Source of the DNA: Ktedonobacteria bacterium
Lineage (GTDB): Bacteria > Chloroflexota > Ktedonobacteria > Ktedonobacterales > JACDGC01
Length of the DNA: 64,000 nt
Direction: 5' to 3'
Assembly (NCBI GenBank): GCA_027459785.1
Contig: DAIDGU010000038.1
Coordinates: 1 to 64,000, forward strand
Below, in pieces: positions 1 to 8,426 of the stretch. Numbering within the stretch: position 1 is the first letter of the stretch; every line of letters starts with the position of its first letter. The notes beneath the pieces were generated by a model, which saw only the letters and a program-made list of their open reading frames with translations, did no database searches and was not told the DNA's origin. The position numbers were made by a program, and so were the translations under genes.

Positions 1-14
1 GGGGCCACGCGCGC

Positions 15-1484
15 TCAGTCTTCGCCTTGCGCTTTGGAGTAGCCGGGCTTGCCGTCGAACTCTTGCAGCTTCTCGATGTGCATCCAGCGATGCTGCTTGC
101 CGATGCGCGCCAGCAGATCCAGCAGGGCGTCGTCGCTGAGGTTGCCGGTGGCATCCGTCAGCATGAAGCGGGCGCTGAAATGATCGGTCGAATCGGTGAT
201 CGCGCCCATCGAAGGGAAGACTTTCGTGCCACGGTTCGCCAGTTGCTTGAATTGCAGCGGCGTGCCTTCGCCGATGCCCACCAGGCTCTTGCCCAGCGTT
301 TCCGGCGGCAGGGCGGATTCGATGAAGACATCCACGCCGACGGTGCGGCGCTCCTGCGCCTGCACGAAGTCTTGCGCCGTCGAGACCTGCGGCAACACCA
401 GCGGCTTATAGTCGCGCACCGACCAATCTTTCGCCCGCTTGCCCAGATTGCCGATGATGGCGTCGGTGAATTGGGTCGTGCCGACTGCACCTTCGTCGCC
501 CGCCACGTCGCGCGTGCGGATACCCTGCTCCATCGTCACCAGCACGGCGTTCTCGATCTGTTGCGCGGCCTGGAACTCGTCCAGATAGCGCAGCATCAGC
601 ACCGCCGACATGATCAGCGCGGTGGGGTTGATCGAGTCCTTGCCGGCATATTTCGGCGCGGAGCCGTGGACGGCCTCGAAGATCGCCACCTCGTTGCCGA
701 TGTTGGCCGAAGGCGCGAAGCCCAGGCCGCCGATCAGGCCGGAGGTGAGGTCGCTCATGATGTCGCCGTTCATGTTCGTCGTGACGATCACGTCGAACTG
801 TTCCGGGCGGCGCACGAGCTGGTGGCAGCAGTTATCGACGATGATGTGCTGCGCCTCGATCTCTGGATACTCTGGCGCGATCTCCTCAAAAGTGCGCTTG
901 AGCATGCCCTCGGTGAACTTCATGATGTTCGCCTTGGTGGCGCAATGGACCTTCTTGCGGCCCTCGGAGCGGGCGAACTCGAAGGCCAGGCGCACGATCT
1001 TCTCGCACCCCTTGCGCGAGATCAGCTTCAGGCATTCCGCCACGCCAGGCGTCTGCATATATTCGATGCCGGCATAGAGATCTTCGACGTTTTCGCGCAC
1101 AACCACCAGATCGATATTGCGCCCGCTGTAGGGCGTCTGCACGCCGGGCAACTCGCGCACCGGGCGGATGTTGCCATAGGTCTCGAAGAGTTTGCGCAGC
1201 GTGACGTTCGCGCTTTTCTCGCCATAACCGATGGGCGTTCCCAGCGGCCCTTTCAGCACGACGCGCGTCTTGCTGACGGATTCGATGGTATCTTGTGGCA
1301 CGCCGGAAGCGATGCCTTGCTTGAAGACGCTTTCGCCCGCGAAACGTTCTTCCCAGGCGATGGGTGCGCCAGTGGCTGCAATGATGCGTTGGGCGGCACG
1401 GACGACTTCGGGACCGATGCCGTCGCCGGGGATGACCGTGACAAGTTTTTTGCCTTCTGGCGTGATGTAAAAGTTGGTGCTCAC
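15..1484 (-). CDS. icd: NADP-type isocitrate dehydrogenase, long form
   Basis: Oxidative decarboxylation of isocitrate to 2-oxoglutarate in the cytoplasmic TCA cycle. The N-terminus carries the isopropylmalate/isocitrate dehydrogenase signature VIPGDGIGPEV, followed by the substrate segment LRKLFETYGNIRPVR and the metal-binding stretch TTNMNGDIMSDL. After the catalytic core there is a C-terminal extension of roughly 130-150 residues (VGVDVFIES... to the end) typical of the Thermus/Rickettsia type of about 490 residues; the usual E. coli enzyme is about 416. I set the start at a GTG (reverse strand, 1484), just before STNFYITPEGKK, giving 489 residues; the frame stays open to 1586 but that extra segment is Arg/Thr-rich and not family-like. 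No strong Shine-Dalgarno is seen, so the start is uncertain. Coenzyme choice is not proven from sequence. Confidence 0.93.
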   Translation of the reverse strand: MSTNFYITPEGKKLVTVIPGDGIGPEVVRAAQRIIAATGAPIAWEERFAGESVFKQGIASGVPQDTIESVSKTRVVLKGPLGTPIGYGEKSANVTLRKLFETYGNIRPVRELPGVQTPYSGRNIDLVVVRENVEDLYAGIEYMQTPGVAECLKLISRKGCEKIVRLAFEFARSEGRKKVHCATKANIMKFTEGMLKRTFEEIAPEYPEIEAQHIIVDNCCHQLVRRPEQFDVIVTTNMNGDIMSDLTSGLIGGLGFAPSANIGNEVAIFEAVHGSAPKYAGKDSINPTALIMSAVLMLRYLDEFQAAQQIENAVLVTMEQGIRTRDVAGDEGAVGTTQFTDAIIGNLGKRAKDWSVRDYKPLVLPQVSTAQDFVQAQERRTVGVDVFIESALPPETLGKSLVGIGEGTPLQFKQLANRGTKVFPSMGAITDSTDHFSARFMLTDATGNLSDDALLDLLARIGKQHRWMHIEKLQEFDGKPGYSKAQGED

Positions 1485-1677
1485 CGATTTTCGGCGCGCA
1501 GGCGCTCTGCGAGAGCGGAGTGGAGTGCGCCGACCTCCTGTGTCTTTTCCTGTTGATGTGGTTGCGCAGCCGATGTGCTGCACCAAAAATGCGGGGGACG
1601 TTGCCGCGTCTCAACCGTCTACACTATATGCCATTCAGGGAACAGAAGCAAATGGCAACCACAGGTATGCCGACGAC

Positions 1678-1706
1678 TTGACGCTGAGCATCGCCTGTGC
1701 TATATA
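1678..1706 (+). promoter_or_regulatory. Sigma-70-like promoter for the AbrB-type permease
   Basis: TTGACG (1678-1683), exactly 17 nt, then TATATA (1701-1706). The expected start point is near 1713, about 100 nt before the chosen GTG start at 1815. The 330-nt gap between the isocitrate dehydrogenase and this gene holds nothing else I recognise. Confidence 0.55.
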
Positions 1707-1814
1707 GACTATACTCTATTTTTACAGCGCGTCAAACGTGACGGTCCGGCCCCTGCTCTTTTGCCAGCGTCGGCTTGTCAGTCGGTTGGTCTTGGCGCAG
1801 AGAGGGAGCTAGTC

Positions 1815-2927
1815 GTGACCAGCGCGCGTTGGGGTGTGGCGTTGCGCCGCCAGGCATGGAAGGTTCCCTTGGTCTTGGTGGCGGGGGGCGCGGGCTTCGC
1901 CGCCAGCGCCGTCGATTTACCTGCCGCCTGGTTCATCGCGCCGCTGCTGGTGGGGCTGGCGTTCGCGCTGCTGCGCGGCAGCCGTCCCTTCGCGCCGCCC
2001 CAGGTGAACGTGGCGATTTTGGCGATCATTGGGACGGCGATCAGCGCCTCGTTTCAGCGTTCATCACTGCTCTTGCTCGGCCATTATTGGCTGGCATTGC
2101 TGGTGGCGGCGTGTGTCACGCTGGTGCTGAGTCTGGTCGGCGGCGTCATCATCGGGCGGTTGGGCCGGCTTGATCCCGTGACGGCATCACTGGGTGCGCT
2201 GCCCGGCGGGGCGTCGGGCATGGTGGCGATGAGCGATGACCTGGCTGCTGATCCGCGCCTGGTGGCCTTCATGCAATACCTGCGCTTGCTGATCGTGCTG
2301 CTGACGATGACCGTCGTCACCCAGGTGTTAGTGAAACTCAATGGGCATCCCCATCCCGTCGTCACGGCCACCGCGCCGGGCCGCACCGTCCCCTGGTGGG
2401 AAGCGTATGGCTGTTCGGCGCTGATCGCGGTGGTGGGTGCCTGGGCCGGCGTGAAACTGCGCCTGCCGGTCGGCGCGCTGATGGGGCCGACGCTGCTGAG
2501 CCTGGCCTGCGGCGTGGTGGGCATCCCCCACGGTGCGCTGCCGCCTGGCGTGCTGCCAGCGGCGTATCTCTGCAACGGCCTGCGCATCGGCACGATCTTC
2601 GACACCGCCGCGCTGCGCCGCGCCGGGCGGCTGGCGGGCCTCATGATCGGCTTCACCGTGGCGTTGATGCTCTGCTGCGGCTTCACGGGCTGGGTGCTGA
2701 TGCGCGTGGTGGGCATCGACGCGCTGACAGCCTACCTGGCCACCATGCCCGGCGGCGTCGATTCTTCCGCCATCACCGCCCTGGCCGCTGGCGCGGACGT
2801 TCCCTTCGTGGCGGCCCTGCAACTCGTGCGCGTCCTCACCATCGTCATCGGCGGCCCCATCGCCATCCAATGGCTGGCACCGCGCGTCAAGCATGCCGCC
2901 CCGCCGCTGCCTGCTGAATATCCTTGA
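1815..2927 (+). CDS. AbrB-family integral membrane protein (putative transporter)
   Basis: A 370-residue hydrophobic protein with about ten membrane segments arranged as two similar halves. Each half has a glycine-rich LPGG/MPGG motif (LGALPGGASGMVAMS in the first half, LATMPGGVDSSAITAL in the second), which is characteristic of the duplicated AbrB membrane family, sometimes called ammonia-monooxygenase-like. The E. coli AbrB role is poorly defined and substrate cannot be deduced. The frame is open from 1575, but GTG at 1815 has GAGGGAG at 1802-1808 with good spacing and precedes the first membrane helix, so I chose it. It stands alone, after its own promoter. Confidence 0.85.
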   Translation: MTSARWGVALRRQAWKVPLVLVAGGAGFAASAVDLPAAWFIAPLLVGLAFALLRGSRPFAPPQVNVAILAIIGTAISASFQRSSLLLLGHYWLALLVAACVTLVLSLVGGVIIGRLGRLDPVTASLGALPGGASGMVAMSDDLAADPRLVAFMQYLRLLIVLLTMTVVTQVLVKLNGHPHPVVTATAPGRTVPWWEAYGCSALIAVVGAWAGVKLRLPVGALMGPTLLSLACGVVGIPHGALPPGVLPAAYLCNGLRIGTIFDTAALRRAGRLAGLMIGFTVALMLCCGFTGWVLMRVVGIDALTAYLATMPGGVDSSAITALAAGADVPFVAALQLVRVLTIVIGGPIAIQWLAPRVKHAAPPLPAEYP

Positions 2928-2962
2928 CGTGGCCGGCCCTGAGAGCCTATGCTACCAGTAAC

Positions 2963-2979
2963 GCTTCATGTTATGAAGC
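2963..2979. promoter_or_regulatory. Inverted repeat upstream of PPOX gene (possible operator)
   Basis: GCTTCAT and ATGAAGC are perfect 7-bp arms separated by GTT, 38 nt before the start of the PPOX gene. It could be an operator or the terminator stem of the preceding gene; there is no T-run after it. Confidence 0.35.
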
Positions 2980-3017
2980 AATGGCAACAGCCTATCAGTT
3001 GACAAGGAGCCTCTCTT

Positions 3018-3410
3018 ATGGAAATCCCCGCATCGCATCGTGATTTGCTGGAATCAAAGGCACTGGCGCATGTCGCCACCATCGGGCCAAAAGGTGAGCC
3101 GGAATCGTCGCCGGTCTGGTTTGGGTGGGATGGCACGCATCTCCTATTCAGCCTCACCAAGACGCGCCAGAAATATCGCAACCTGCGCCGCGATCCGCGC
3201 ATCGCCATTTCCCTCGTCGATCCGGCCAATCCCTATCGCTACCTGGAGATTCGTGGGACCGTGGCCCGCATCGACGAAGACCCCAATCTGGACTTCATCA
3301 ATGCGATGACGCAAAAGTACCTGAACCAGCCCAAATACGGCAACCACCGCCCCGGCGACGAGCGCGTGGTGATCGTGGTCGCCCCCGAACACACGACCAA
3401 AATGGGCTAG
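3018..3410 (+). CDS. PPOX-class F420/flavin-dependent oxidoreductase
   Basis: A 130-residue single-domain protein of the pyridoxamine-phosphate-oxidase split-barrel fold. The order of motifs is family typical: ALAHVATIGPKGEPESSPVW in the first strand-turn, then TKTRQKYRNLRRDPRIAIS, then EIRGTVARIDEDPN. Short stand-alone members of this kind bind FMN or F420 and reduce small substrates. AAGGAG at 3004-3009 places the ATG at 3018. Combined with a second F420-family enzyme at 47.7 kb, it suggests the host makes F420; this is inference because no F420 synthesis gene is in the window. Confidence 0.88.
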   Translation: MEIPASHRDLLESKALAHVATIGPKGEPESSPVWFGWDGTHLLFSLTKTRQKYRNLRRDPRIAISLVDPANPYRYLEIRGTVARIDEDPNLDFINAMTQKYLNQPKYGNHRPGDERVVIVVAPEHTTKMG

Positions 3411-3419
3411 GCAAGCACG

Positions 3420-3770
3420 CCCTTCGGCTGCCGGGGTTGGTACCTAACACCCATTGCGGGGAAAGACAGTGGCCATTGTGGTCGGACAGACAGGAATGTC
3501 TGTCCTCCGGGGTGAGGGCGAATGTCTGTCCTCCGGGGGAAGCGTGACCGACAGGAATGACGGTCCTCCGATACCCTTACTGATCACCCGAAAAGCGTAT
3601 AACATTTTATGCGGGTAATCAGAATGGGTACCGGAGGACAGCCATTCCCCATAACCACGGAGGACAGACATTCCTGTCGGTCACGCGGCGGACAGGAATG
3701 TCCGCCCCACGACCACCCGGAGGACAGACATTCCTGTCTGTCCGGCCCCAATGACCCCCATCTGTACCCG
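3420..3770. repeat. Large imperfect palindrome built of ACAGACATTCCTGTCTGT units
   Basis: The left half (3480-3570) contains GACAGACAGGAATGTCTGTC and relatives, each next to CCTCCGG. The right half (3630-3745) carries the same units in reverse, each preceded by CCGGAGGACAG. The two halves could fold into a long hairpin around 3600. A related block is at 11771-11910 and shares the outer flank (GGGGAAAGACAGTGGCCA on one side, its complement on the other). No coding potential is visible in this 450-nt gap. Confidence 0.8.
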
Positions 3771-3777
3771 AAAAGGA

Positions 3778-3825
3778 GACCCAGACAACTACCAGTTTTC
3801 GGCTAGGGTCGCCTGGGTCTAGCAG
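3778..3825. terminator. Stem-loop between repeat block and CNMP-binding gene
   Basis: AGACCCAG near 3778 pairs with CTGGGTCT near 3815. It lies between two convergent genes (the PPOX gene and the cyclic-nucleotide-binding gene) and could act as a bidirectional terminator, although no T-run follows. Confidence 0.3.
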
Positions 3826-3858
3826 TGGCAGCGCGTATCACCGTACAACCGGCGAGGA

Positions 3859-4293
3859 TTAGCTTTGCTGCTGCTGGCGCTGTTGCTCGATGCGCCGGAT
3901 GCGCTGGCTGAGCGACGCGAGCAGGTTCAGCGCCATCGAAGGATTGTCGCGCAGGGCCGCGCGGAAATCCCAGATGGGGACGATGATCACCATGCTTGGT
4001 TCGATGGCGGTGATCGTCGCGGTGCGTGGCAGATCGTCCAGCAGCGAAAGTTCGCCGAAGACCTGCCCATGTTCGAGCACGCCCAGGTCGAAGGACTGCC
4101 CCTGGCGCTCCTGGGTCACGCGCACCTGGCCATTCGTCAGCACGAAAAGGCCCACGCCGGTGTCGCCCTGGCGGACGATCTCTTCACCGGGCTGATATTG
4201 ACGCTCCCGCGCCGAAGCCGACAGCGTCAGCAGATCTTTATGATCGAGCGAAGCGAACAACGGCACCTTTGCCAGATAATCAACGGAACTCAA
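3859..4293 (-). CDS. Stand-alone cyclic-nucleotide-binding domain protein
   Basis: A 144-residue protein that is almost entirely one Crp/CNMP-binding beta-barrel: YQPGEEIVRQGDTGVGLFVL, then the phosphate-binding-cassette-like FGELSLLDDLPRTATITA with the conserved Glu and Arg. There is no helix-turn-helix DNA-binding domain; the C-terminus is a short helix ending in a poly-Gln run (EQQRQQQQS). It is therefore a candidate ligand sensor acting through protein contacts. The start is TTG at 4293, overlapping the stop of the upstream Cache-type gene (TTGA) with GGGAGGAAT behind it, which implies translational coupling. Confidence 0.85.
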   Translation of the reverse strand: MSSVDYLAKVPLFASLDHKDLLTLSASARERQYQPGEEIVRQGDTGVGLFVLTNGQVRVTQERQGQSFDLGVLEHGQVFGELSLLDDLPRTATITAIEPSMVIIVPIWDFRAALRDNPSMALNLLASLSQRIRRIEQQRQQQQS

Positions 4294-6002
4294 CGATTAT
4301 TCCTCCCTTGGTCGCGGTTGGGCCAGGATGATTGCTCACCGTAGCCGTATGGATAATTCCCCTGGTCGGGGGGCGCATTCGTGCGACCCCAGCCATCTTG
4401 CTGTGGTGGACGTGGGCGCGACTGGCCCGGTGGGCGATCCGCGCTGGGTAACATCGGGCGCCCCATCGGCGGCGGGGCGGGCTGGGGCGGCATACGCCCT
4501 GGGGCGGACGCGCCATAGCCCGCGTTCGTGCCGGCGAAGTCGCCTTCCATGCGGCGCGGCCCGTTCGGCGGCCCGTTCATCGGCATCCCTCCCGGTGCGT
4601 TCTGGCGCGGGCGCGAGCCGTTGGCGGCGGGTGGTATCCCGCCATTCATCGGCATCTGGCTGCCGGCAGCCATCATGCCGGCAGGCTGCGCGCTCCCCGC
4701 CATCTGCCCGGAGTTCATCGGCCCGGAAGATGGCGTTTCCGGGGACCGCACCGTGCGCCGTCCATTTTTGGTTTTGCCCGTCACCAGTTGCTCCAGTTCG
4801 CCGATGACGCTATCCAGGCGCTTCGCGCTGTCCGTCGTTTGCTGGCTACTGTTCGACACCTGATCGGCGATCTCCACCACCGCCTCCATCGCGCTGGCCA
4901 TGCGGTCGATGGTCGTCGTCTGGTGGCGGCTGGCGACGCTGATGTCGCCGGCGGAGCGCGTCATATAGGCCATGATCGACTCGAACTGGGCCGGTGCGAT
5001 CTCAGAGCGGCGCATCGCCACCTGCGTGCCGATCTGCGCCAACTGATCGGTGCGCTGCGAAACATCGTTTGAGGTCTCTTGCAGATTTTGCAGCGCCTGG
5101 TTGATGGCGTTGATGGCCCAGACCTGCTGGCGTGAGCCGGCGGCTTGGGTATCGGCGATGCCGGTGAGCTGCGTGGAGGCGCGCGATAGCTGCGTGGCGG
5201 CGCGTTGCAGCGTGCCACTGATCGTCGATGCCACCAGCAGGGCAAGGATGATGCCACCCAACATGATGATCACACCGCTGATGATCAATTCGAGCGTCGT
5301 GCGATTGATGAGGGCGTTGAGGTCGGTCAGTGGCTCTGAAACGGAGAGGACTGCGACGATGTGATGTTGCGGATCCTGCAAGACCTGGTAGGCCGACAGA
5401 TAGGTGATGCCATCGATGGTCTCTTGGTGCAGTTTATTGGTTGAACTGGCGACGAGGCCGGTCGCGGAGGATTGCAAGCCCAACTGCTGTACGATCGTGG
5501 GCGAAAGCGCTTCGGGATGTCCCGCCGTGTCGTCTTCACGGACGGTGTTGCCCTGGCTGGTATATTGCAGGGTGGTGGAAACGCGCGGGCATAGCTCGTG
5601 ATTCGAGGCTGGATCTGCCTGATTCTGGGCATTGGCACACTGATACACAGAGACCTGAACATCGGTCAGCAGCGCCTGCACGGTATCGACATATGAGGTG
5701 TCTTGTTCCAACGACAACCGCCCGAAATTGGGATCGGATGAGGCGTTGCTGTTACCCGTTTTGGGCGAGTCCATCACCAACTCGCCCTGATAATCCACCG
5801 AAATGCTGCCGCCATAGGCGCGCTTCCATACCAGCAAGGCCACGTTCATGTTGCGCGTCTCTTGCGCCTGGGCCTGCTGAATGGCGTAGCCTTGAATGGA
5901 GGCATCGGCGATGAGCAGCGTGACCGCTGTCGTCAGCACCGCGCCGATCAACACCATAACGGTGATCTGGGTGCGGATGCCTCCGCGTATCCAACGAGAC
6001 AT
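4290..6002 (-). CDS. Cache-type sensor membrane protein with MCP-like helices, no signalling tip
   Basis: A 570-residue protein. Residues about 10-32 form one membrane helix, about 33-230 an extracytoplasmic Cache-like domain (QGYAIQQAQAQETRNMNVAL start, DGITYLSAYQVLQDPQHHIV near the end), about 237-262 a second helix (IISGVIIMLGGIILALLV). A long helical region with MCP-like heptads follows (about 265-395), but the conserved MCP hairpin tip that binds CheA/CheW is not visible. The final 170 residues are rich in Pro, Gly, Met and Asn, probably disordered. The ATG at 6002 follows GGGGAGG. It is coupled to the cyclic-nucleotide-binding gene downstream. A methyl-accepting-like role is inferred, not shown. 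Confidence 0.75.
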   Translation of the reverse strand: MSRWIRGGIRTQITVMVLIGAVLTTAVTLLIADASIQGYAIQQAQAQETRNMNVALLVWKRAYGGSISVDYQGELVMDSPKTGNSNASSDPNFGRLSLEQDTSYVDTVQALLTDVQVSVYQCANAQNQADPASNHELCPRVSTTLQYTSQGNTVREDDTAGHPEALSPTIVQQLGLQSSATGLVASSTNKLHQETIDGITYLSAYQVLQDPQHHIVAVLSVSEPLTDLNALINRTTLELIISGVIIMLGGIILALLVASTISGTLQRAATQLSRASTQLTGIADTQAAGSRQQVWAINAINQALQNLQETSNDVSQRTDQLAQIGTQVAMRRSEIAPAQFESIMAYMTRSAGDISVASRHQTTTIDRMASAMEAVVEIADQVSNSSQQTTDSAKRLDSVIGELEQLVTGKTKNGRRTVRSPETPSSGPMNSGQMAGSAQPAGMMAAGSQMPMNGGIPPAANGSRPRQNAPGGMPMNGPPNGPRRMEGDFAGTNAGYGASAPGRMPPQPAPPPMGRPMLPSADRPPGQSRPRPPQQDGWGRTNAPPDQGNYPYGYGEQSSWPNRDQGRNNR

Positions 6003-6050
6003 AATAACAACAACCTCCCCGATGCCAGGAACCTTTATGAATCATCCCGC

Positions 6051-6842
6051 TTATTCGACCAACCCCAGGGCGATCAGGTGAGCGAGGATACTGCGTATCT
6101 CATCATCGCCCCGGCGCGTCAGACGCATCAGATCAGCGATGGTGCGGCGACTATCGACCAGGAGCAACATCTGGCGTTCCCGGCGATCCAATGAAGGCAT
6201 CTCAGCCGGATTCGTCGCCGTCAGGCGGCGCAGGATGTAGCTCTGATTGGCGAGTTTTTGCATGACCTGCGGCGGAATCGGTGCGGTATAAGGCTGACTG
6301 GGTAGCGAACCGCTATCAAACGGCTGCCGCCCGTTGCCGTTGGGCATCGACCCCGATGGATAGTTCGACGAACTGGTATTGGGGTTCGACGAGCGATAGT
6401 CCTGCGCGTAGCCTGGTTGTGACGGGTAGCCCGACTGTGGCATGTAGCTGGCTTGGCCGGGATAGCCCGCTCCCCCGCCGGATGACTGGCCGCCCAGCGA
6501 ATTTGCCGGGAACGAACCGGACCCAGGGGGCGGCAACGCATCGCTATTCGTCATACCGGCCCAACCCAGGCTGTTGCTGGTGGAACCCTGTTGCAACCGA
6601 TTGACCCCATCCAAGAACACGTAATAACTCTCGCCCCAATTTTGCAAAACAGCGACCGCCGCGCCGCCGGTCAATTGGCCGACCGTGGCCATGGCGATCT
6701 GCCCATCAATGAACTGCACTTCGCCTTCTTCGCGGCTGGCTCCCTGCCCGCGCACGACTCGGAGCAGACCTGTTTGCCTACCCAAGGCGATTAAGCGCAT
6801 GACATTACCCAGTCGGCTGGTGGAGAGATATTGCTCACCCAT
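6051..6842 (-). CDS. DUF4388 (PATAN-type) domain protein
   Basis: A 263-residue protein. Residues about 1-80 resemble DUF4388/PATAN: LGNVMRLIALGRQTGLLRVV followed by GEVQFIDGQIAMATVGQLTG, which is the typical basal pattern. A long Ser/Gly/Pro/Tyr/Gln-rich linker (about 95-195) leads to a C-terminal small helical domain (RRTIADLMRLTRRGDDEIRS) resembling a winged-helix or PATAN tail. Such proteins regulate type IV pili, gliding or chemosensory pathways in other phyla. The ATG at 6842 has GAGGAG seven bases upstream and is preferred over the upstream ATG at 6869. It lies 48 nt before the Cache-type sensor gene, same strand, likely one operon. Confidence 0.78.
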   Translation of the reverse strand: MGEQYLSTSRLGNVMRLIALGRQTGLLRVVRGQGASREEGEVQFIDGQIAMATVGQLTGGAAVAVLQNWGESYYVFLDGVNRLQQGSTSNSLGWAGMTNSDALPPPGSGSFPANSLGGQSSGGGAGYPGQASYMPQSGYPSQPGYAQDYRSSNPNTSSSNYPSGSMPNGNGRQPFDSGSLPSQPYTAPIPPQVMQKLANQSYILRRLTATNPAEMPSLDRRERQMLLLVDSRRTIADLMRLTRRGDDEIRSILAHLIALGLVE

Positions 6843-6971
6843 AGGTCCACTCCTCAGTGACATGCGCATGGCATGCTGTCATGTGCTTGAGCGGTGCCAC
6901 CGCCAGACGCTCCGCGCCCACAACGGCTACCAGGAAGTGCAATCCACTTGTTTGCGCGGTGTGATGCTGGA

Positions 6972-7175
6972 TTAAGCCTGGGGCGTGGCGGCTTCCGCAG
7001 CTTCGATCTCCGCCAGGCGACGCCGATATTCATCTGCCAGCCGACGATACTGCTGCGCTTTTTCCGTATTCCAGCGCGGCAATTCGTCACTGGTGCCGCC
7101 AGACGCCCGCTCGATGAGATCTGCGTAGAACTCGTAGCTGCGAATCTGCATGCGCAAGAGTTCTTTTTCCGTCAT
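6972..7175 (-). CDS. Small charged helical protein, unknown function
   Basis: A 67-residue protein beginning MTEKELLRMQIRSYEFYADL and ending in an Arg/Glu/Ala-rich helix (QQYRRLADEYRRRLAEIEAA). No known family recognised. The frame opens further upstream to 7280, but the ATG at 7175 has GGAGCAGG behind it and makes a compact charged protein, so I chose it. It precedes the DUF4388 gene by about 130 nt on the same strand and may be the first gene of that signalling cluster. Confidence 0.55.
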   Translation of the reverse strand: MTEKELLRMQIRSYEFYADLIERASGGTSDELPRWNTEKAQQYRRLADEYRRRLAEIEAAEAATPQA

Positions 7176-7350
7176 GTTTACCTGCTCCAGTACAAGAAGA
7201 ATAGGGGGAAATCTCCGTCTATGGAGTATGTTCGCCATAAGCCTAACATAGCTATCGCGCCACGTCAAGCATTTCGCCATATGGTAGGGATCTCGTCTGT
7301 TGCGTTAGCCCATTTCCCACCACATGGTAGGCTTTGCCCATGTCTTGATC

Positions 7351-7356
7351 TATAAT
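7351..7356 (+). promoter_or_regulatory. Candidate -10 element for the DUF3267-like gene
   Basis: A perfect TATAAT at 7351-7356, 74 nt ahead of the start at 7430. A matching -35 is not obvious. Two near-copies of CATATGGTAGG/CACATGGTAGG sit just upstream (7279 and 7322) and could bind a regulator. Confidence 0.35.
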
Positions 7357-7429
7357 AGAGGCAATCGCAAGACCCACCGCAACGACGTGTAACATCACTA
7401 AGCATGTTATAAGGAGTGGAATCATCATC

Positions 7430-8239
7430 ATGACTGCGCCATCTGCCCCCGTACCGCTCACTGTGGATGTGCCGCGCATCCAAACCGTCATTGACGCATT
7501 CGACACCGCCCAGCGCACCGCCGCGCAACGCGCCGCCGCAGAAGACCGGCTGACGCCGGTCACGGCATACACCTTCGCGGAACTTTTGCCGCGCGCCTCG
7601 CTGGTGAACGTGGTTGGTGGCATCATCGGCTTTTTCACCTTCCTCACCGCCGTGCCGCTGGTGGTGACGAATGTGCTGGCGCGTACCCACCAGGCGCACT
7701 TTCAGTTGCAGGGCTTCGCGTTCGGCGCGCTGATTCTGGTGAACCTGGGGCTGGGCTATGCGATGCTCTTCGCGCATGAGGCGCTGCACGCGGCGGTGTG
7801 TCGGCTGCTGGGTGGCACGCCCACCCTCCTGCCCGCCAGCGCGCCGACGCGCGTGGTGTGGTCCGCCGGCGCGCAGGGCTTCAGCCGCGCCAGTTATGCC
7901 GCTGTGCTGCTGGCCCCGTTGGTGATCGTCGCGGCGCTGTGGCTCATCATCCTCGCGGCGCTGCCGCCCGTCGCGGCTTTCCTGGTCGTTCCCGCCGCCG
8001 TCAATGCCGTCATGGCCGGCGCTGATCTCTGGTCGCTGGTCGTCGCGCTCCGCCAGCCCACCACGGCGGTCGTCTTCCAGGATCAACATCCGGGCTTCAT
8101 CGCTTACGCCATCGCCGCGCCCAAGCCCGCGCCGAAAAAACCGATCACGCGGCCCGTGAGTATGCCTGCCAGCACAACCAAGCCGCCGCTCAAGAAGCCC
8201 GTGTCAGCGAAAACCACCCCCAAAAAGCCAGGGCGTTAA
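7430..8239 (+). CDS. DUF3267-type membrane zincin-like protein
   Basis: A 269-residue membrane protein with a zinc-protease-like motif in a helix: FAHEALHAAVCRLLGG, containing HEALH. Four to five hydrophobic segments surround it (GIIGFFTFLTAVPLVV, AFGALILVNLGLGYAML, LLAPLVIVAALWLIILAALP, VAAFLVVPAAVNAVM). This matches the layout of DUF3267/putative zincin peptidases related to site-2 proteases, whose substrates are unknown. The last 40 residues form a Lys/Pro-rich basic tail (PKPAPKKPITRPV and onward). AAGGAG about 12 nt upstream supports ATG 7430. Confidence 0.72.
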   Translation: MTAPSAPVPLTVDVPRIQTVIDAFDTAQRTAAQRAAAEDRLTPVTAYTFAELLPRASLVNVVGGIIGFFTFLTAVPLVVTNVLARTHQAHFQLQGFAFGALILVNLGLGYAMLFAHEALHAAVCRLLGGTPTLLPASAPTRVVWSAGAQGFSRASYAAVLLAPLVIVAALWLIILAALPPVAAFLVVPAAVNAVMAGADLWSLVVALRQPTTAVVFQDQHPGFIAYAIAAPKPAPKKPITRPVSMPASTTKPPLKKPVSAKTTPKKPGR

Positions 8240-8253
8240 GACCGGCTGGCGGC

Positions 8254-8424
8254 GGCCCCACCCCCGGCCCCTCCCCATCGGCGGATGGAGAGGGGAGATC
8301 AGACGTGGGGCGCGATCAAAATGGCAAGACGCTTCGGGCTGATCGGCAAGATATGCGCGAGTAGCCTAAAGGATTGCTCTCCCCCTCTCCATCGTCGATG
8401 GGGAGGGGGTCGGGGGGTGGGGCC
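8254..8424. repeat. Hairpin repeat of family A (GGCCCCACCCCC arms)
   Basis: Left arm GGCCCCACCCCCGGCCCC starts at 8254; right arm ends in GGGGGGTGGGGCC at 8424. Both arms continue inward as CTCCCCATC and GATGGGGAG. About 100 nt of less conserved sequence lies between them. A second complete copy is at 10013-10156, a left arm alone is inside mutM (20795), and a decayed piece follows the peptidase gene (33207). It fills the gap between the DUF3267 and P450 genes, which converge here. Confidence 0.85.
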
Positions 8425-8426
8425 GT

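Noticed and set aside
27-1556. 509-codon open frame opposite the isocitrate dehydrogenase
   Set aside because: Antisense shadow of a clear icd gene in GC-rich DNA; His/Arg/Asp-rich with no family features.
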